This document shows positions 26,489-34,751 of a stretch of 64,000 nt of DNA, one piece after another. Source of the DNA: Mycolicibacterium neoaurum VKM Ac-1815D. GTDB lineage: Bacteria > Actinomycetota > Actinomycetes > Mycobacteriales > Mycobacteriaceae. The notes under the pieces were generated by a model. The model had not been told where the DNA came from. It saw only the letters and a program-made list of their open reading frames with translations, and did no database searches. Made by a program: the position numbers and the translations under genes. Numbering within the stretch: the stretch's first letter is position 1; each line of letters opens with the position of its first letter. The stretch spans positions 4,898,001 to 4,962,000 of the forward strand of contig NC_023036.2 of assembly GCF_000317305.3 (NCBI RefSeq). Direction: 5' to 3'.

Positions 26489-27661
26489 ATGACCGTCTCC
26501 CGCCTGCAGCCCTACGCGGTGACGATCTTCGCGGAGATGTCGGCACTGGCCGCCAAGATCGGCGCGGTGAATCTCGGACAGGGTTTCCCTGACGAGGACG
26601 GCCCCGCCCAGATGCTGAAGGTCGCTCAGGACGCCATCGCCGGCGGCGTCAACCAGTACCCGCCGGGGTTGGGCATTCCAGAGTTGCGCAACGCGATCGC
26701 CGCGCAGCGCCGGCGACGGTACGGCATCGAGTACGACCCGGATTCCGAGGTGCTGGTGACCGTCGGCGCCACCGAGGCGATCGCGGCTGCGCTGCTGGGC
26801 CTGGTCGAGCCGGGGTCCGAGGTGCTGGTCATCGAGCCGTTCTACGACTCCTATTCCCCCGTCATCGCGATGGCGGGATGTCACCGTGTCACGGTCCCCC
26901 TGGTACCCGCCGGCCGCGGTTTCGCCCTCGACGTCGAGGCGCTGCGCGCCGCGGTCACCCCGCGCACCCGGGCACTGCTTCTCAACTCGCCGCACAACCC
27001 GACCGGCATGGTGCTCAGCGACGCCGAACTGTCGGCGGTTGCCGCGCTGGCGACCGAGCACGATCTGCTGGTGATCACCGACGAGGTGTACGAGACCCTG
27101 GTCTTCGGCGTGGAGCATCGCCCGCTGGCGGGCTACCCGGGTATGCGCGGGCGCACCGTCACGATTTCCAGCGCGGCCAAGATGTTCAACGCCACCGGTT
27201 GGAAGATCGGCTGGGCGTGCGCGGCACCCGAGTTGATCGCCGGTGTGCGAGCGGCCAAGCAGTACCTGACGTATGTCGGCGGGGCACCGTTTCAGCCCGC
27301 CGTCGCGTACGCACTCGATCACGAGGATGACTGGGTGGCCGGTTTGCGCGCCGATCTGCAGGCCAAGCGTGACCGCCTCGGCGACGCATTGGCCGATCTG
27401 GGCTTCGAGGTGCACGACAGTGCCGGCACCTACTTCCTGTGCGCGGATCCGCGACCCCTCGGTTACACCGACAGCACGGCGTTCTGCGCCGAACTGCCGC
27501 ACCGGGCCGGGGTCGCGGCCATCCCGATGTCCGCGTTCACCCGCGCCGACCCGGACAACCCCGCGGATGACTGGAATCATCTGGTGCGCTTCGCCTTCTG
27601 CAAGCGCGACGACACCATGGACGAGGCGATTCGCCGGCTCCAGGTGTTGCGGGGGCGCTGA
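26489..27661 (+). CDS. dapC: N-succinyldiaminopimelate aminotransferase DapC
   Basis: This 390-residue class I PLP aminotransferase closely matches M. tuberculosis Rv0858c, the DapC step of lysine and peptidoglycan diaminopimelate synthesis. Segments include NLGQGFPDEDGPAQMLKVAQ, VTVGATEAIAAALLGLVEPG, LLNSPHNPTGMVLS and VITDEVYETLVF. The PLP lysine is in SSAAKMFNATGWKIGWAC, and the C-terminal Arg is in HLVRFAFCKRDD. In M. tuberculosis this gene is divergently adjacent to fadA. Here it keeps that orientation but is about 13.8 kb away. It ends at a convergent hairpin terminator. Confidence 0.9.
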   Translation: MTVSRLQPYAVTIFAEMSALAAKIGAVNLGQGFPDEDGPAQMLKVAQDAIAGGVNQYPPGLGIPELRNAIAAQRRRRYGIEYDPDSEVLVTVGATEAIAAALLGLVEPGSEVLVIEPFYDSYSPVIAMAGCHRVTVPLVPAGRGFALDVEALRAAVTPRTRALLLNSPHNPTGMVLSDAELSAVAALATEHDLLVITDEVYETLVFGVEHRPLAGYPGMRGRTVTISSAAKMFNATGWKIGWACAAPELIAGVRAAKQYLTYVGGAPFQPAVAYALDHEDDWVAGLRADLQAKRDRLGDALADLGFEVHDSAGTYFLCADPRPLGYTDSTAFCAELPHRAGVAAIPMSAFTRADPDNPADDWNHLVRFAFCKRDDTMDEAIRRLQVLRGR

Positions 27662-27687
27662 ACGGGCTTATCCGCTCGCGCCGACCA

Positions 27688-27744
27688 CGAGTGAGACGTT
27701 GTCGCGTTGTCCGGCACGGAATTCACGCAACAACGTCACACTCG
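27688..27744. terminator. Bidirectional hairpin between dapC and NCS1 permease gene
   Basis: Two arms of about 20 bases pair with two mismatches (CGAGTGAGACGTTGTCGCGT at 27688-27707 and its near complement at 27725-27744). It sits between converging genes and can terminate both. The core GAGTG-GACGTT is shared with the hairpin at 48515-48571. Confidence 0.65.
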
Positions 27745-27773
27745 GGCGTCACACTCTCGGCCCTGCCCGAGGT

Positions 27774-29321
27774 TCAGGACAGCGACGCGGCAACCAGCTT
27801 GTCGCGGGTGCCCAGCAGGTAGTACACCGCGAAGCCGACACCACAGCCGATGAACCAGCTGTACTGGGCGGCAGTGTACATGCCCGGGACGCTGCCGCCG
27901 AGCAGCACCGGGATCACCGCAAGGACCGCGCCCAGCACCGTGGCGATCACCGCGACGCGGTTGTATCCCTTGGTGTACCAGTACTTTCCGGATTCGGCCA
28001 TGGTGAACAGATCATCGATCACGACCTTCTGCTTGCGCACCAGGTAGTAGTCGGCGATCAGGACACCGAACAGCGGACCGATGAACGCGCCCAACGTCTC
28101 CAGCGTGTAGTGGATGACCTCGGGGTTGGCGTACAGGTTCCACGGGGTGATCAATACCGAACCGACCGCGGCGATCATGCCGCCCGCGCGCCAGCTGATG
28201 CGTTGCGGGCTGACGTTGGAGAAGTCGAAGGCCGGTGAGATGAAGTTGGCCACGATGTTGATGCCGATGGTGGCGATGGTGAACGTCAACGCGCCCAACA
28301 CGATGGCGAAGGTGCTGTCGATGCGGGCCACCGTCTCCACCGGATCGGTGAGCAGTTCCCCGAACACCGGCAATGTCAGTGACGCCGTGACGACCACCAG
28401 CACCGAGAACACCAGGAAGTTCACCGGCAGGCCCAAGAAGTTGCCCCGCTTCACCGCCTCGAAGGACTTGCCGTAGCGGGAGAAGTCACCGAAGTTGAGC
28501 ATCGGTCCGGAGAAATAGGAAACGACCAGTGCGATGGCACCCAACATGACCGGCACCGCCGACCAACCGGTGTGGGTGACCGCACCGAGGTTCAGATCGA
28601 TGGCTCCCCACCCGGCCTTGTAGATCAGGTAGCCGCACAGCATGAACATCACCACATAGACTGCCGGACCGCAGAAGTCGATGAACTTGCGGATCGACTC
28701 CATGCCGCGCCAGAACACGCAGGCCTGCAGCACCCAGAGCAGCAGGAAACTGCACCAGCCCAGCAACGAGAGCCCGGCAAAGCCATAATCCTCGACCACC
28801 GCATACGGCATCAATCCGGGAAAGAGCTTGAGCAGCACGACATCCAGCGCCGCCGATGCGAGGTAGGTCTGGATTCCGTACCAGGCCACCGCGATCAACC
28901 CGCGGATGATGGCCGGGATGTTGGCACCGAGCACGCCGAAGACGGTGCGGCAGATCACCGGGTACGGGACGCCGGTGGCCTGACTGGGCTTGGCCACCAG
29001 ATTGCAGAAGAAGTAGACGATGGTGATGCCGACGAGCAGCGCCACCAACACCTGCCAACTGGCCAGGCCGAGCGCGAACAGACTGCCCGCGGTGACATAA
29101 CCGCCGACGCTGTGCACATCCGACATCCAGAACGCGAAGATGTTGTATGAGGTCCAGGACTGCTTGCCCAGCGGTGCGAGGTCCTCATTGGTCAGCCGCG
29201 GGTCGTAGCCGGGCTTGATGACGCCGCCGCCGACGGGGTGGCCGGCGGCTTCGACGATGTCACCGGCGCCGACGGCGGCTCCCGGTGGCGCGCTATTGGG
29301 TGGGACAACGGTTTCGGTCAT
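27774..29321 (-). CDS. NCS1-family nucleobase:cation symporter
   Basis: This 515-residue membrane protein has 12 hydrophobic helices of the nucleobase-cation-symporter-1 family, which imports uracil, hydantoin, allantoin, cytosine or thiamine precursors. Family landmarks are NEDLAPLGKQSWTSYNIFAF, WMSDVHSVGGYVTAGSLFAL, VPYPVICRTVFGVLGANIPA and SGPMLNFGDFSRYGKSFEAV. The C-terminal FGVLIADYYLVRKQKVVIDD is also typical. It lies 79 bases downstream of the GntR start region on the same strand side, pointing to local control. The substrate is not assigned. Confidence 0.88.
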   Translation of the reverse strand: MTETVVPPNSAPPGAAVGAGDIVEAAGHPVGGGVIKPGYDPRLTNEDLAPLGKQSWTSYNIFAFWMSDVHSVGGYVTAGSLFALGLASWQVLVALLVGITIVYFFCNLVAKPSQATGVPYPVICRTVFGVLGANIPAIIRGLIAVAWYGIQTYLASAALDVVLLKLFPGLMPYAVVEDYGFAGLSLLGWCSFLLLWVLQACVFWRGMESIRKFIDFCGPAVYVVMFMLCGYLIYKAGWGAIDLNLGAVTHTGWSAVPVMLGAIALVVSYFSGPMLNFGDFSRYGKSFEAVKRGNFLGLPVNFLVFSVLVVVTASLTLPVFGELLTDPVETVARIDSTFAIVLGALTFTIATIGINIVANFISPAFDFSNVSPQRISWRAGGMIAAVGSVLITPWNLYANPEVIHYTLETLGAFIGPLFGVLIADYYLVRKQKVVIDDLFTMAESGKYWYTKGYNRVAVIATVLGAVLAVIPVLLGGSVPGMYTAAQYSWFIGCGVGFAVYYLLGTRDKLVAASLS

Positions 29322-29400
29322 GGTTGCCGACTATGCGACCGGTTTGTTTCCCCGCCGTTTCCCCGGACTTATCTTCTCGGTTGCGGGCGAAATATATTCC

Positions 29401-30102
29401 TCAGGCCAACAGGCCCGTATCGCGCGGTAGCGTCGCGATGACGGCATTGAGCCGCCCGGCATGGTGTTCGGCGACCGCCAGCAGACCGGCCACATCGCCG
29501 GCGAGGAATGCCTCCAGCATGGCGCGGTGATCGGAATGCAGCTCGGCCCGATCGGCGGGACTGACGTGGACCATCGATTGCACCGGCTCGGTCACGTTCC
29601 ATGCCGCCTCAAGCATGTGCAGAAGGCGGTGCATGCGTGACGGTGCGGTCAACGCGGCGTGAAACTGCCGGCTACCGCGGTGATACGCCGCGCCGTCTCC
29701 GTCGCTGATGGCCTGTTCGAGGCGTTGATTGGCCAAGACCGCGGTGGCGCGGTCGGCATCGGTGGCGTTGTAGACCGCGGCGGTCAGCGACGCTGACTCC
29801 AACGTCTCCCGCACGATGTACATCTCCCTGAGCTCCTGCGCGGTGAGCAGGGCGATGGTGTATGCCCCGTTGCGTCGGTGCGTCACCAATCCCTCGGCCA
29901 CCAGGGTCTTGAGCGCCTCGCGGATGGGAATTGGGCTGACCCCGAACAGGTCGGCCACCTCGGCCGGCGGAATCGGAGTGCCCGGTGGCACGCCACCGTC
30001 GAGGATGGCACGGCGCAACTCGACGAGGATCTCGTGCTGCGATGTCCTGGTCCGGTCGGCAACCAGGCGGTCGAGCAGCGCCGAACGTCGCACCGGCATC
30101 AT
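29401..30102 (-). CDS. GntR/FadR-type (FCD) transcriptional regulator
   Basis: This 233-residue regulator has an N-terminal winged helix (PPAEVADLFGVSPIPIREAL, then KTLVAEGLVTHRRNGAYTI). The C-terminal FCD effector domain is helical with His residues for a metal or acid ligand (HRGSRQFHAALTAPS, HSDHRAMLEAFLAGD, VAEHHAGRLN). It lies upstream of the NCS1 permease gene on the same strand. ATG 30102 and 30099 are adjacent. FCD regulators usually sense organic acids or amine-catabolism intermediates, which fits a nitrogen-compound permease. The ligand is unknown. Confidence 0.87.
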   Translation of the reverse strand: MMPVRRSALLDRLVADRTRTSQHEILVELRRAILDGGVPPGTPIPPAEVADLFGVSPIPIREALKTLVAEGLVTHRRNGAYTIALLTAQELREMYIVRETLESASLTAAVYNATDADRATAVLANQRLEQAISDGDGAAYHRGSRQFHAALTAPSRMHRLLHMLEAAWNVTEPVQSMVHVSPADRAELHSDHRAMLEAFLAGDVAGLLAVAEHHAGRLNAVIATLPRDTGLLA

Positions 30103-30151
30103 CGGTTCACGGTAAGCCGCGGATGTTGCCGCCGTGTTGCCCGGTTCGTAC

Positions 30152-31066
30152 CTACAGCGAAGAAGCGACCTCCCAGAGCCGCTCCAGCGTCGGCAACGAA
30201 TGATCCAGCGGGCTCAGCGCCACGTCGGTGGCCCCCGCGTCCAGATAGCGACGCAGCTGTGCGCGCACCGTCGCGGCGTCACCGACGGCGGCCAGGTCGG
30301 CGATCGAATCGAGCTGTTCGCGCTCGATAACCCTCTGATACGAGGGAATGGTCGCGTAGAAGGCCAAGGTGTCGGCCGCGAGTGTGCGTCCGGCGTCGAC
30401 GTCATCGGTGATCAACGCGGGCACCATCGCGATGATCTTCGGGGCGGGCCTGCCCGTGGCGGTGGCAGCCGCGGTGATCTGGGGGACGATGAACTCCCCG
30501 ACCGTGCGGGGTCCGGCCAGATACGGCAGCGTGCCGTCGGCCAGTTCACCGGTGACCCGCAACGCCTTGGGACCCATCGCCGCCACGTATACCGGGACCG
30601 GAGTCCCGCCGGCCACCGATACCGGCCACTCGGGGCCTGCGCTGAACTCCGCACCGTGGAAGTCGACCGCGCCGTCGTCGAATACCGCGCGCAACACCTG
30701 CAGGTGCTCGCGCAGCCGCGCCACCGGATTCGGCCATGATCGACCGAAGGCATCCTCCTCGGGCTTGTGTGCGCCCAGCCCGATCCCGAGGCTGAAGTTG
30801 CCGTGTGCGGCGGCCTGCGCGGTCTGGGCCTGCGCGGCGACGATCAGCGGGTGCCGTGGATTCAGCGGGACGACGGAGGTGCCGACACCGAGTCCGGGCA
30901 CGGCGGCGCCGATCAGGCCGGCCAACCCGATGGCGTCGTGATCGAACTGCTGGGCCAGCCAGATCTGGCGGACCCCGGCGTCGTGGGCGCGGCGGGCCTG
31001 GGCGATGGCGTCGTCGACATGGTTGGCCGACTGTCGGTTGGGAACGAGAACGATTCCGGTGGGCAT
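30152..31066 (-). CDS. LLM-class F420-dependent oxidoreductase (TIGR03564-like)
   Basis: This 304-residue luciferase-fold oxidoreductase is shorter than the Rv1855c-type protein at 5201. Family features are GVRQIWLAQQFDHDAIGLAG, GVGTSVVPLNPRHPLIVAAQ, AQAAAHGNFSLGIGLGAHKP, PVYVAAMGPKALRVTGELAD and GTLPYLAGPRTVGEFIVPQI. These are typical of mycobacterial F420-dependent members of the TIGR03564 group. It lies 49 bases upstream of the GntR gene on the same strand. The substrate is unknown. ATG 31066 opens the frame MPTGIVLVPNRQSAN. Confidence 0.85.
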   Translation of the reverse strand: MPTGIVLVPNRQSANHVDDAIAQARRAHDAGVRQIWLAQQFDHDAIGLAGLIGAAVPGLGVGTSVVPLNPRHPLIVAAQAQTAQAAAHGNFSLGIGLGAHKPEEDAFGRSWPNPVARLREHLQVLRAVFDDGAVDFHGAEFSAGPEWPVSVAGGTPVPVYVAAMGPKALRVTGELADGTLPYLAGPRTVGEFIVPQITAAATATGRPAPKIIAMVPALITDDVDAGRTLAADTLAFYATIPSYQRVIEREQLDSIADLAAVGDAATVRAQLRRYLDAGATDVALSPLDHSLPTLERLWEVASSL

Positions 31067-31089
31067 GTACCGGACAGCGACCGGGCGGC

Positions 31090-31125
31090 GGTCAGAATTC
31101 CTTTTGCCGCACGCCGATTCTGACC
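31090..31125 (-). terminator. Hairpin after the SRPBCC gene
   Basis: A 9-base perfect inverted repeat (GGTCAGAAT and ATTCTGACC) with an 18-base loop begins 14 bases past the SRPBCC stop on the minus strand. It suits termination before the LLM oxidoreductase gene, though no long T-run follows. Confidence 0.5.
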
Positions 31126-31138
31126 TTCGGCTTCCCGG

Positions 31139-31576
31139 TCAGCCGTAGAACCGGCAGACCCGGGCGCGCAGTCGGTCGACGGCGGCGTCGAGGACGAGCT
31201 TCTTGGCGCGCCGGATCAGGAACTCCGGGATGGGTGCGGCCAGATCGATGATCAGGTCGAAACGGACCCGGGTGCGGTCGCCCTCGCGGATCAACTTGTA
31301 CTCACCGTGCTGACCGCGCTGCTGGAAGGTGTCCTGGGCGTCCCAGACCATCCAGTCCTCACCCCAGTGATATTCGAGCATCTCCTTGTCGGTGATGCCC
31401 ATGATCTTCACGGTCGCCTTGACGTGATGGGGCCTGCCATCCGGATGACGATCCACCACCTCGGTGGCCCTGTGCAGGGTTGACCACGTCGGCACCTCGT
31501 CGATGTCGGCGAGCGCATCCAGGATCGCCTCCGGCGAGGCGTCGAAGAGAACTTCCCTCGACGCTCTGACAGCCAT
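31139..31576 (-). CDS. SRPBCC (START-like) family protein, Rv0856/Rv0857-like
   Basis: This 145-residue single-domain protein has the helix-grip fold that binds lipids or polyketides. SREVLFDASPEAILDALADI is the characteristic N-terminal strand-helix, followed by PTWSTLHRATEVVDRHPDGR, the core strand RVRFDLIIDLAAPIPEFLIR and the C-terminal helix KLVLDAAVDRLRARVCRF. It is a paralogue of the SRPBCC protein at 32742-33182. The two flank the CoA racemase gene, as at M. tuberculosis Rv0854-Rv0857. Function is unknown; a carrier or shielding role for hydrophobic acyl groups is inferred. Confidence 0.82.
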   Translation of the reverse strand: MAVRASREVLFDASPEAILDALADIDEVPTWSTLHRATEVVDRHPDGRPHHVKATVKIMGITDKEMLEYHWGEDWMVWDAQDTFQQRGQHGEYKLIREGDRTRVRFDLIIDLAAPIPEFLIRRAKKLVLDAAVDRLRARVCRFYG

Positions 31577-31582
31577 CAGGCA

Positions 31583-31604
31583 AATATAAGACCGTCCTTA
31601 TATT
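31583..31604. promoter_or_regulatory. Inverted repeat overlapping the SRPBCC gene promoter
   Basis: A perfect 8-base inverted repeat, AATATAAG-ACCGTC-CTTATATT, ends seven bases before the SRPBCC start codon. Its AT-rich arms stand out in the GC-rich background. The placement suits a repressor of the TetR type, identity unknown. Confidence 0.5.
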
Positions 31605-31665
31605 GCCGCAAGGATTTTGTCGAACTGGTTTTAACTAATTGACGTCAAGTTCTTCAGCAAAGCCG

Positions 31666-32745
31666 TCACCATCCGAGGTCGGCGAGCTCGGTGGCGTGCT
31701 GCGGTGGAACACCGACCTGTCCGGCCGGCGTGCGGGAGAACCGTGGCGCCGGCGCGGCCTGCCGCACACCCCCGACGTCGATCAGGGTGTCGCGCGCCCG
31801 CAGGTGCGCGCTGTCGGCGGCCTCGGCCCAGCTCAGCACCGGCGTGACGCAGGCGTCGGTGCCGGCGAACACCGCCATCCACTCGGCACGCGTGCGCGTG
31901 GCAATTCGCGCCTCGAACGCGGCGCGCAGTTGCGGCCAGCGGTCGCGTTCGAACTGCCCCGGCACCTCGTCGGCCCGTAACTCCAGGCCGGCGAGCAACG
32001 CCGCGAAGAACTGTGGCTCGATCGCCCCGACCGCCAGGTGACCGCCGTCGGCCGTCTCATAGGTTCGGTAGAACGGGGCGCCGCCGTCGAGCAGGAACGA
32101 CTCGCGTTGATCGGCAAGCGATCCCGTCGCCTTCATGGTCCACATCATCTGAGCCAGCATGCTGACCCCGTCGACCATCGCCGCGTCGATCACCTGTCCC
32201 GCTCCGGACCGCTCACGCTCGTAGAGCGCGGCCAGGATCCCGGCCAACACCAGCATGGAACCCCCGCCGAAATCGGCGACCAGGTTCAGCGGTGCGACGG
32301 GCGGGCGATCCCGATACCCGATGGCGCTCAGCACCCCGGTCTGGGACAGATAGTTGATGTCGTGCCCGGCGGTCTGCGCCAACGGCCCGTCCTGCCCCCA
32401 CCCGGTGATGCGCGCATAGATCAGCCGCAGGTTCACCGCGGTGCACTCGTCGGGCCCGATGCCGAGCCGCTCGCAGGTGCCGGGGCGGAAACAGTCCAGC
32501 AGCACATCGGCTTTCGACACGAGGTCGAGCAGCGCCTGCGGTTCGCGCTTCACATCGAGGTCGACGACGCGCTTACCCCGGTGCAGCAGGTCGACGTTCT
32601 CGGCAGGCATCTGCAATGAACCGGGGCGACGGACGCGCACCACGTCGGCGCCCAGATCGGACAACATCATCGCCGCGTGCGGCCCGGGCCCGATCCCGCC
32701 GAGTTCGACGATCCGGACGCCCGCGAGCGGACCGGTGGGAGTCAC
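31666..32745 (-). CDS. far: Alpha-methylacyl-CoA racemase / family III CoA-transferase (far-like)
   Basis: This 359-residue CaiB/BaiF-fold enzyme is closest to mycobacterial alpha-methylacyl-CoA racemases (Mcr, Rv0855 far), which invert the 2-methyl centre of branched acyl-CoA or sterol side chains before beta-oxidation. VELGGIGPGPHAAMMLSDLG is diagnostic. The catalytic His is in GHDINYLSQTGVL and the Asp in LVADFGGGSMLVL; the CoA-binding region ARITGWGQDG is present. GTG 32745 overlaps the stop of the upstream SRPBCC gene (GTGA), so both are in one operon, perhaps with the mce genes. Racemase rather than transferase activity is favoured by the His/Asp pair. Confidence 0.85.
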   Translation of the reverse strand: MTPTGPLAGVRIVELGGIGPGPHAAMMLSDLGADVVRVRRPGSLQMPAENVDLLHRGKRVVDLDVKREPQALLDLVSKADVLLDCFRPGTCERLGIGPDECTAVNLRLIYARITGWGQDGPLAQTAGHDINYLSQTGVLSAIGYRDRPPVAPLNLVADFGGGSMLVLAGILAALYERERSGAGQVIDAAMVDGVSMLAQMMWTMKATGSLADQRESFLLDGGAPFYRTYETADGGHLAVGAIEPQFFAALLAGLELRADEVPGQFERDRWPQLRAAFEARIATRTRAEWMAVFAGTDACVTPVLSWAEAADSAHLRARDTLIDVGGVRQAAPAPRFSRTPAGQVGVPPQHATELADLGW

Positions 32746-33182
32746 CCCTTCTTGACCTTGAGCACCTGCTTGCGCAACCCGTCGGTGGCCACGTCGATGG
32801 CGCCGGACATGACCTTCTTGAGCAGGAACCCGGGCAACGGGATCGCCAGGTCGATGGTCATGTCGAACCGGACGCGGGTCTTGTCCCCCTCGGGCGTCAG
32901 GGTGTAGCTGCACTCCTGGGATTTCAGCTGACTGGCCTTGACCAACACCCAGCTGACCTTGTCCTCCGCCCACGTGTAGTCGATCGTCAACTGATCGCTG
33001 ATACCGACGGTCTTGATGGTCTGGACGACACGGTGGGGGCGGCCCTCCGAGTCCCGGTCGACCACCTCGGCCTTCTGATACTGGGGAGACCACGACGGGG
33101 TGGATTCGACGTCGGCGACGACGGCGAGGATCTCCTCCGGGGTCGCCTCGATGACCACTTCACGGGTAACGCTGGTTGCCAT
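32742..33182 (-). CDS. SRPBCC (START-like) family protein, Rv0854-like
   Basis: This 146-residue helix-grip protein is similar to the one at 31139 (shared pattern TREVVIEATPEEILAVVADV, STPSWSPQYQKAEVVDRDSE, RVRFDMTIDLAIPLPGFLLK). It starts 38 bases after the mceF stop and its stop overlaps the racemase start. ATG 33182 is chosen as the family start MATSVTREVV; the open frame extends further upstream without similarity. It may belong to the end of the mce transcript. A role in handling the imported lipid is inferred only from position. Confidence 0.85.
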   Translation of the reverse strand: MATSVTREVVIEATPEEILAVVADVESTPSWSPQYQKAEVVDRDSEGRPHRVVQTIKTVGISDQLTIDYTWAEDKVSWVLVKASQLKSQECSYTLTPEGDKTRVRFDMTIDLAIPLPGFLLKKVMSGAIDVATDGLRKQVLKVKKG

Positions 33183-33220
33183 GGGCTGACAGTAGCGACC
33201 GCGGGACCGCCCCGGGTGCA

Positions 33221-34750
33221 CTATGCCGACGGCACCAGCATGGACTCCCAACTGCGTTCGCCCGACTGCGCCAGGTCCCGCTGTGTATAGCGCCTGCCGT
33301 CGGGGCCGATGTACGAGCCGGTGGCCGGGTCGTACACCGCGACCGCGACATTCTGCGGTGCACCGCCGACCGACGTCCCGGCGATCGGTCCGGTCGGCTG
33401 CGGTGCACCGGCGGGCTCGGTCGCGTTCGAGTTGCCACCTCCGATCGGCGGTGGAGGTTCGCCGGGTGCGGACACCCCGGGCGGGTACTGCGGCACGCCC
33501 TGCCCACTGAGCGTCGCGTTCGGGTCGCCCTTCCAGTTGTAGCCGTCGTTGAGCGGGACGTACTCCTCATCGCTCTCGCAGATCTCCACGGTGGGCGCGC
33601 GTTTCCACGGTTTCGTCTCGCACGGGATGTTGCGCACCCCGCGGACGTTGAGATCGGAGTTCTGCGGCACCCGGCAGTACAACTCCCCCGATGGGCGGTC
33701 CGGGGCGTCGACGTCGGTGGGGATGCGCTGCTGGCGGGCCGGTAGGAATCCGGTGTTGCACGGCGGCGGCCAGTTCAGGTTCAGGTTGAAGTCCAGATAG
33801 ATTCCGCGGTACGCCTGTTTGGTGTTCGCATTGGCCGTGGTGATCGCGGACATGACGGCCGTGCCCTGCGGGTACAACACAAGCAGTTGCTCCAGATCCG
33901 CGCGGTAGGTCACCGCGATATCGCCCAGGCTGACCATGTTCGCCAGTAGGACCGGTAGCGCGGGGGCGAACCGGTCGAACAGCGCCTGGCCCTCCTGCAG
34001 GGCGGGTCCGCCCTGGTTGAGCAGATCGCCGAAAGCGGCGTCCTGAGCCGCGAACTGGCCGGTCACCGACGCCATCCGCGACGCCCATGTCTGGATCGAA
34101 TCGGCGGTCCGCGCTTGGGAGTCCAGCACTTCCGGCGACTGGTCGATCAACGTGGTCAGCTGATCGGTGACGGTACCGGCATCGGTGGCAATGGCGGTCG
34201 AACCGTCGACGATCCGGGCGAGTTCGCGTCCGAGACCGCCGACCGCGGTGTCGGCCTCGTCGACCAGGGTGCGCAGATTCTCCCGCGGAATGGCTTGCAG
34301 CGCAGTATTGGTCGCATCGAGCAGACCGGCGATATCGGCGGGCACCGATACCCTGCCGGCCGCGATGGCATCGCCGTCGTGCAGGTTCGGGCCACCCGCA
34401 CCGTTCGGGGTCAGTTCGACGAACTGCTCACCGATGGCCGACCGGCTGTGCACCGCGGCGGAGACATCGGCGGGTACCGGGGTGTCCGATTCCAGTGTGA
34501 GGACGGCCCGAACCCCGACGTCGGTGACATCGACGGAGGTGACGCGACCGATCTCGTCACCGCGGTAGGTCACCACCGATGTCGGATAGAGCCCGCCGGA
34601 ACGGGGCAGCTCGAGGGTGACCTGATAGCGCCCGACACCCAGCAGCGCCGGTGCTTGGACGAACCCGAAAAGCATGACCGCGCCGGCGATCACGGTGACC
34701 GAGCCGAGGACGGCCAGTTGGATCCAGACCTTGTGGTGCAGACGTATCAC
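33221..34750 (-). CDS. mceF: MCE-family protein MceF
   Basis: This 509-residue protein is the last MCE subunit of the operon. One N-terminal membrane helix (IQLAVLGSVTVIAGAVMLFG) is followed by the MCE domain (about 40-120: YQVTLELPRSGGLYPTSVVT, YRGDEIGRVTSVDVTD, LESDTPVPADVSAAVHSRSA). A long helical region follows, and then a Pro/Gly-rich C-terminal 120 residues with Cys pairs (VPQNSDLNVRGVRNIPCETK, APTVEICESDEEY). It would form part of the periplasm-spanning tunnel that shuttles lipid to the YrbE permease. It lies one base after the mceE stop. Confidence 0.9.
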   Translation of the reverse strand: MIRLHHKVWIQLAVLGSVTVIAGAVMLFGFVQAPALLGVGRYQVTLELPRSGGLYPTSVVTYRGDEIGRVTSVDVTDVGVRAVLTLESDTPVPADVSAAVHSRSAIGEQFVELTPNGAGGPNLHDGDAIAAGRVSVPADIAGLLDATNTALQAIPRENLRTLVDEADTAVGGLGRELARIVDGSTAIATDAGTVTDQLTTLIDQSPEVLDSQARTADSIQTWASRMASVTGQFAAQDAAFGDLLNQGGPALQEGQALFDRFAPALPVLLANMVSLGDIAVTYRADLEQLLVLYPQGTAVMSAITTANANTKQAYRGIYLDFNLNLNWPPPCNTGFLPARQQRIPTDVDAPDRPSGELYCRVPQNSDLNVRGVRNIPCETKPWKRAPTVEICESDEEYVPLNDGYNWKGDPNATLSGQGVPQYPPGVSAPGEPPPPIGGGNSNATEPAGAPQPTGPIAGTSVGGAPQNVAVAVYDPATGSYIGPDGRRYTQRDLAQSGERSWESMLVPSA

Positions 34751-34751
34751 C

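Noticed and set aside
32745-33093. An upstream extension of the racemase gene
   Set aside because: The extension overlaps the SRPBCC gene in another frame and lacks similarity. The GTG at 32745 overlapping the SRPBCC stop gives a normal-length enzyme.
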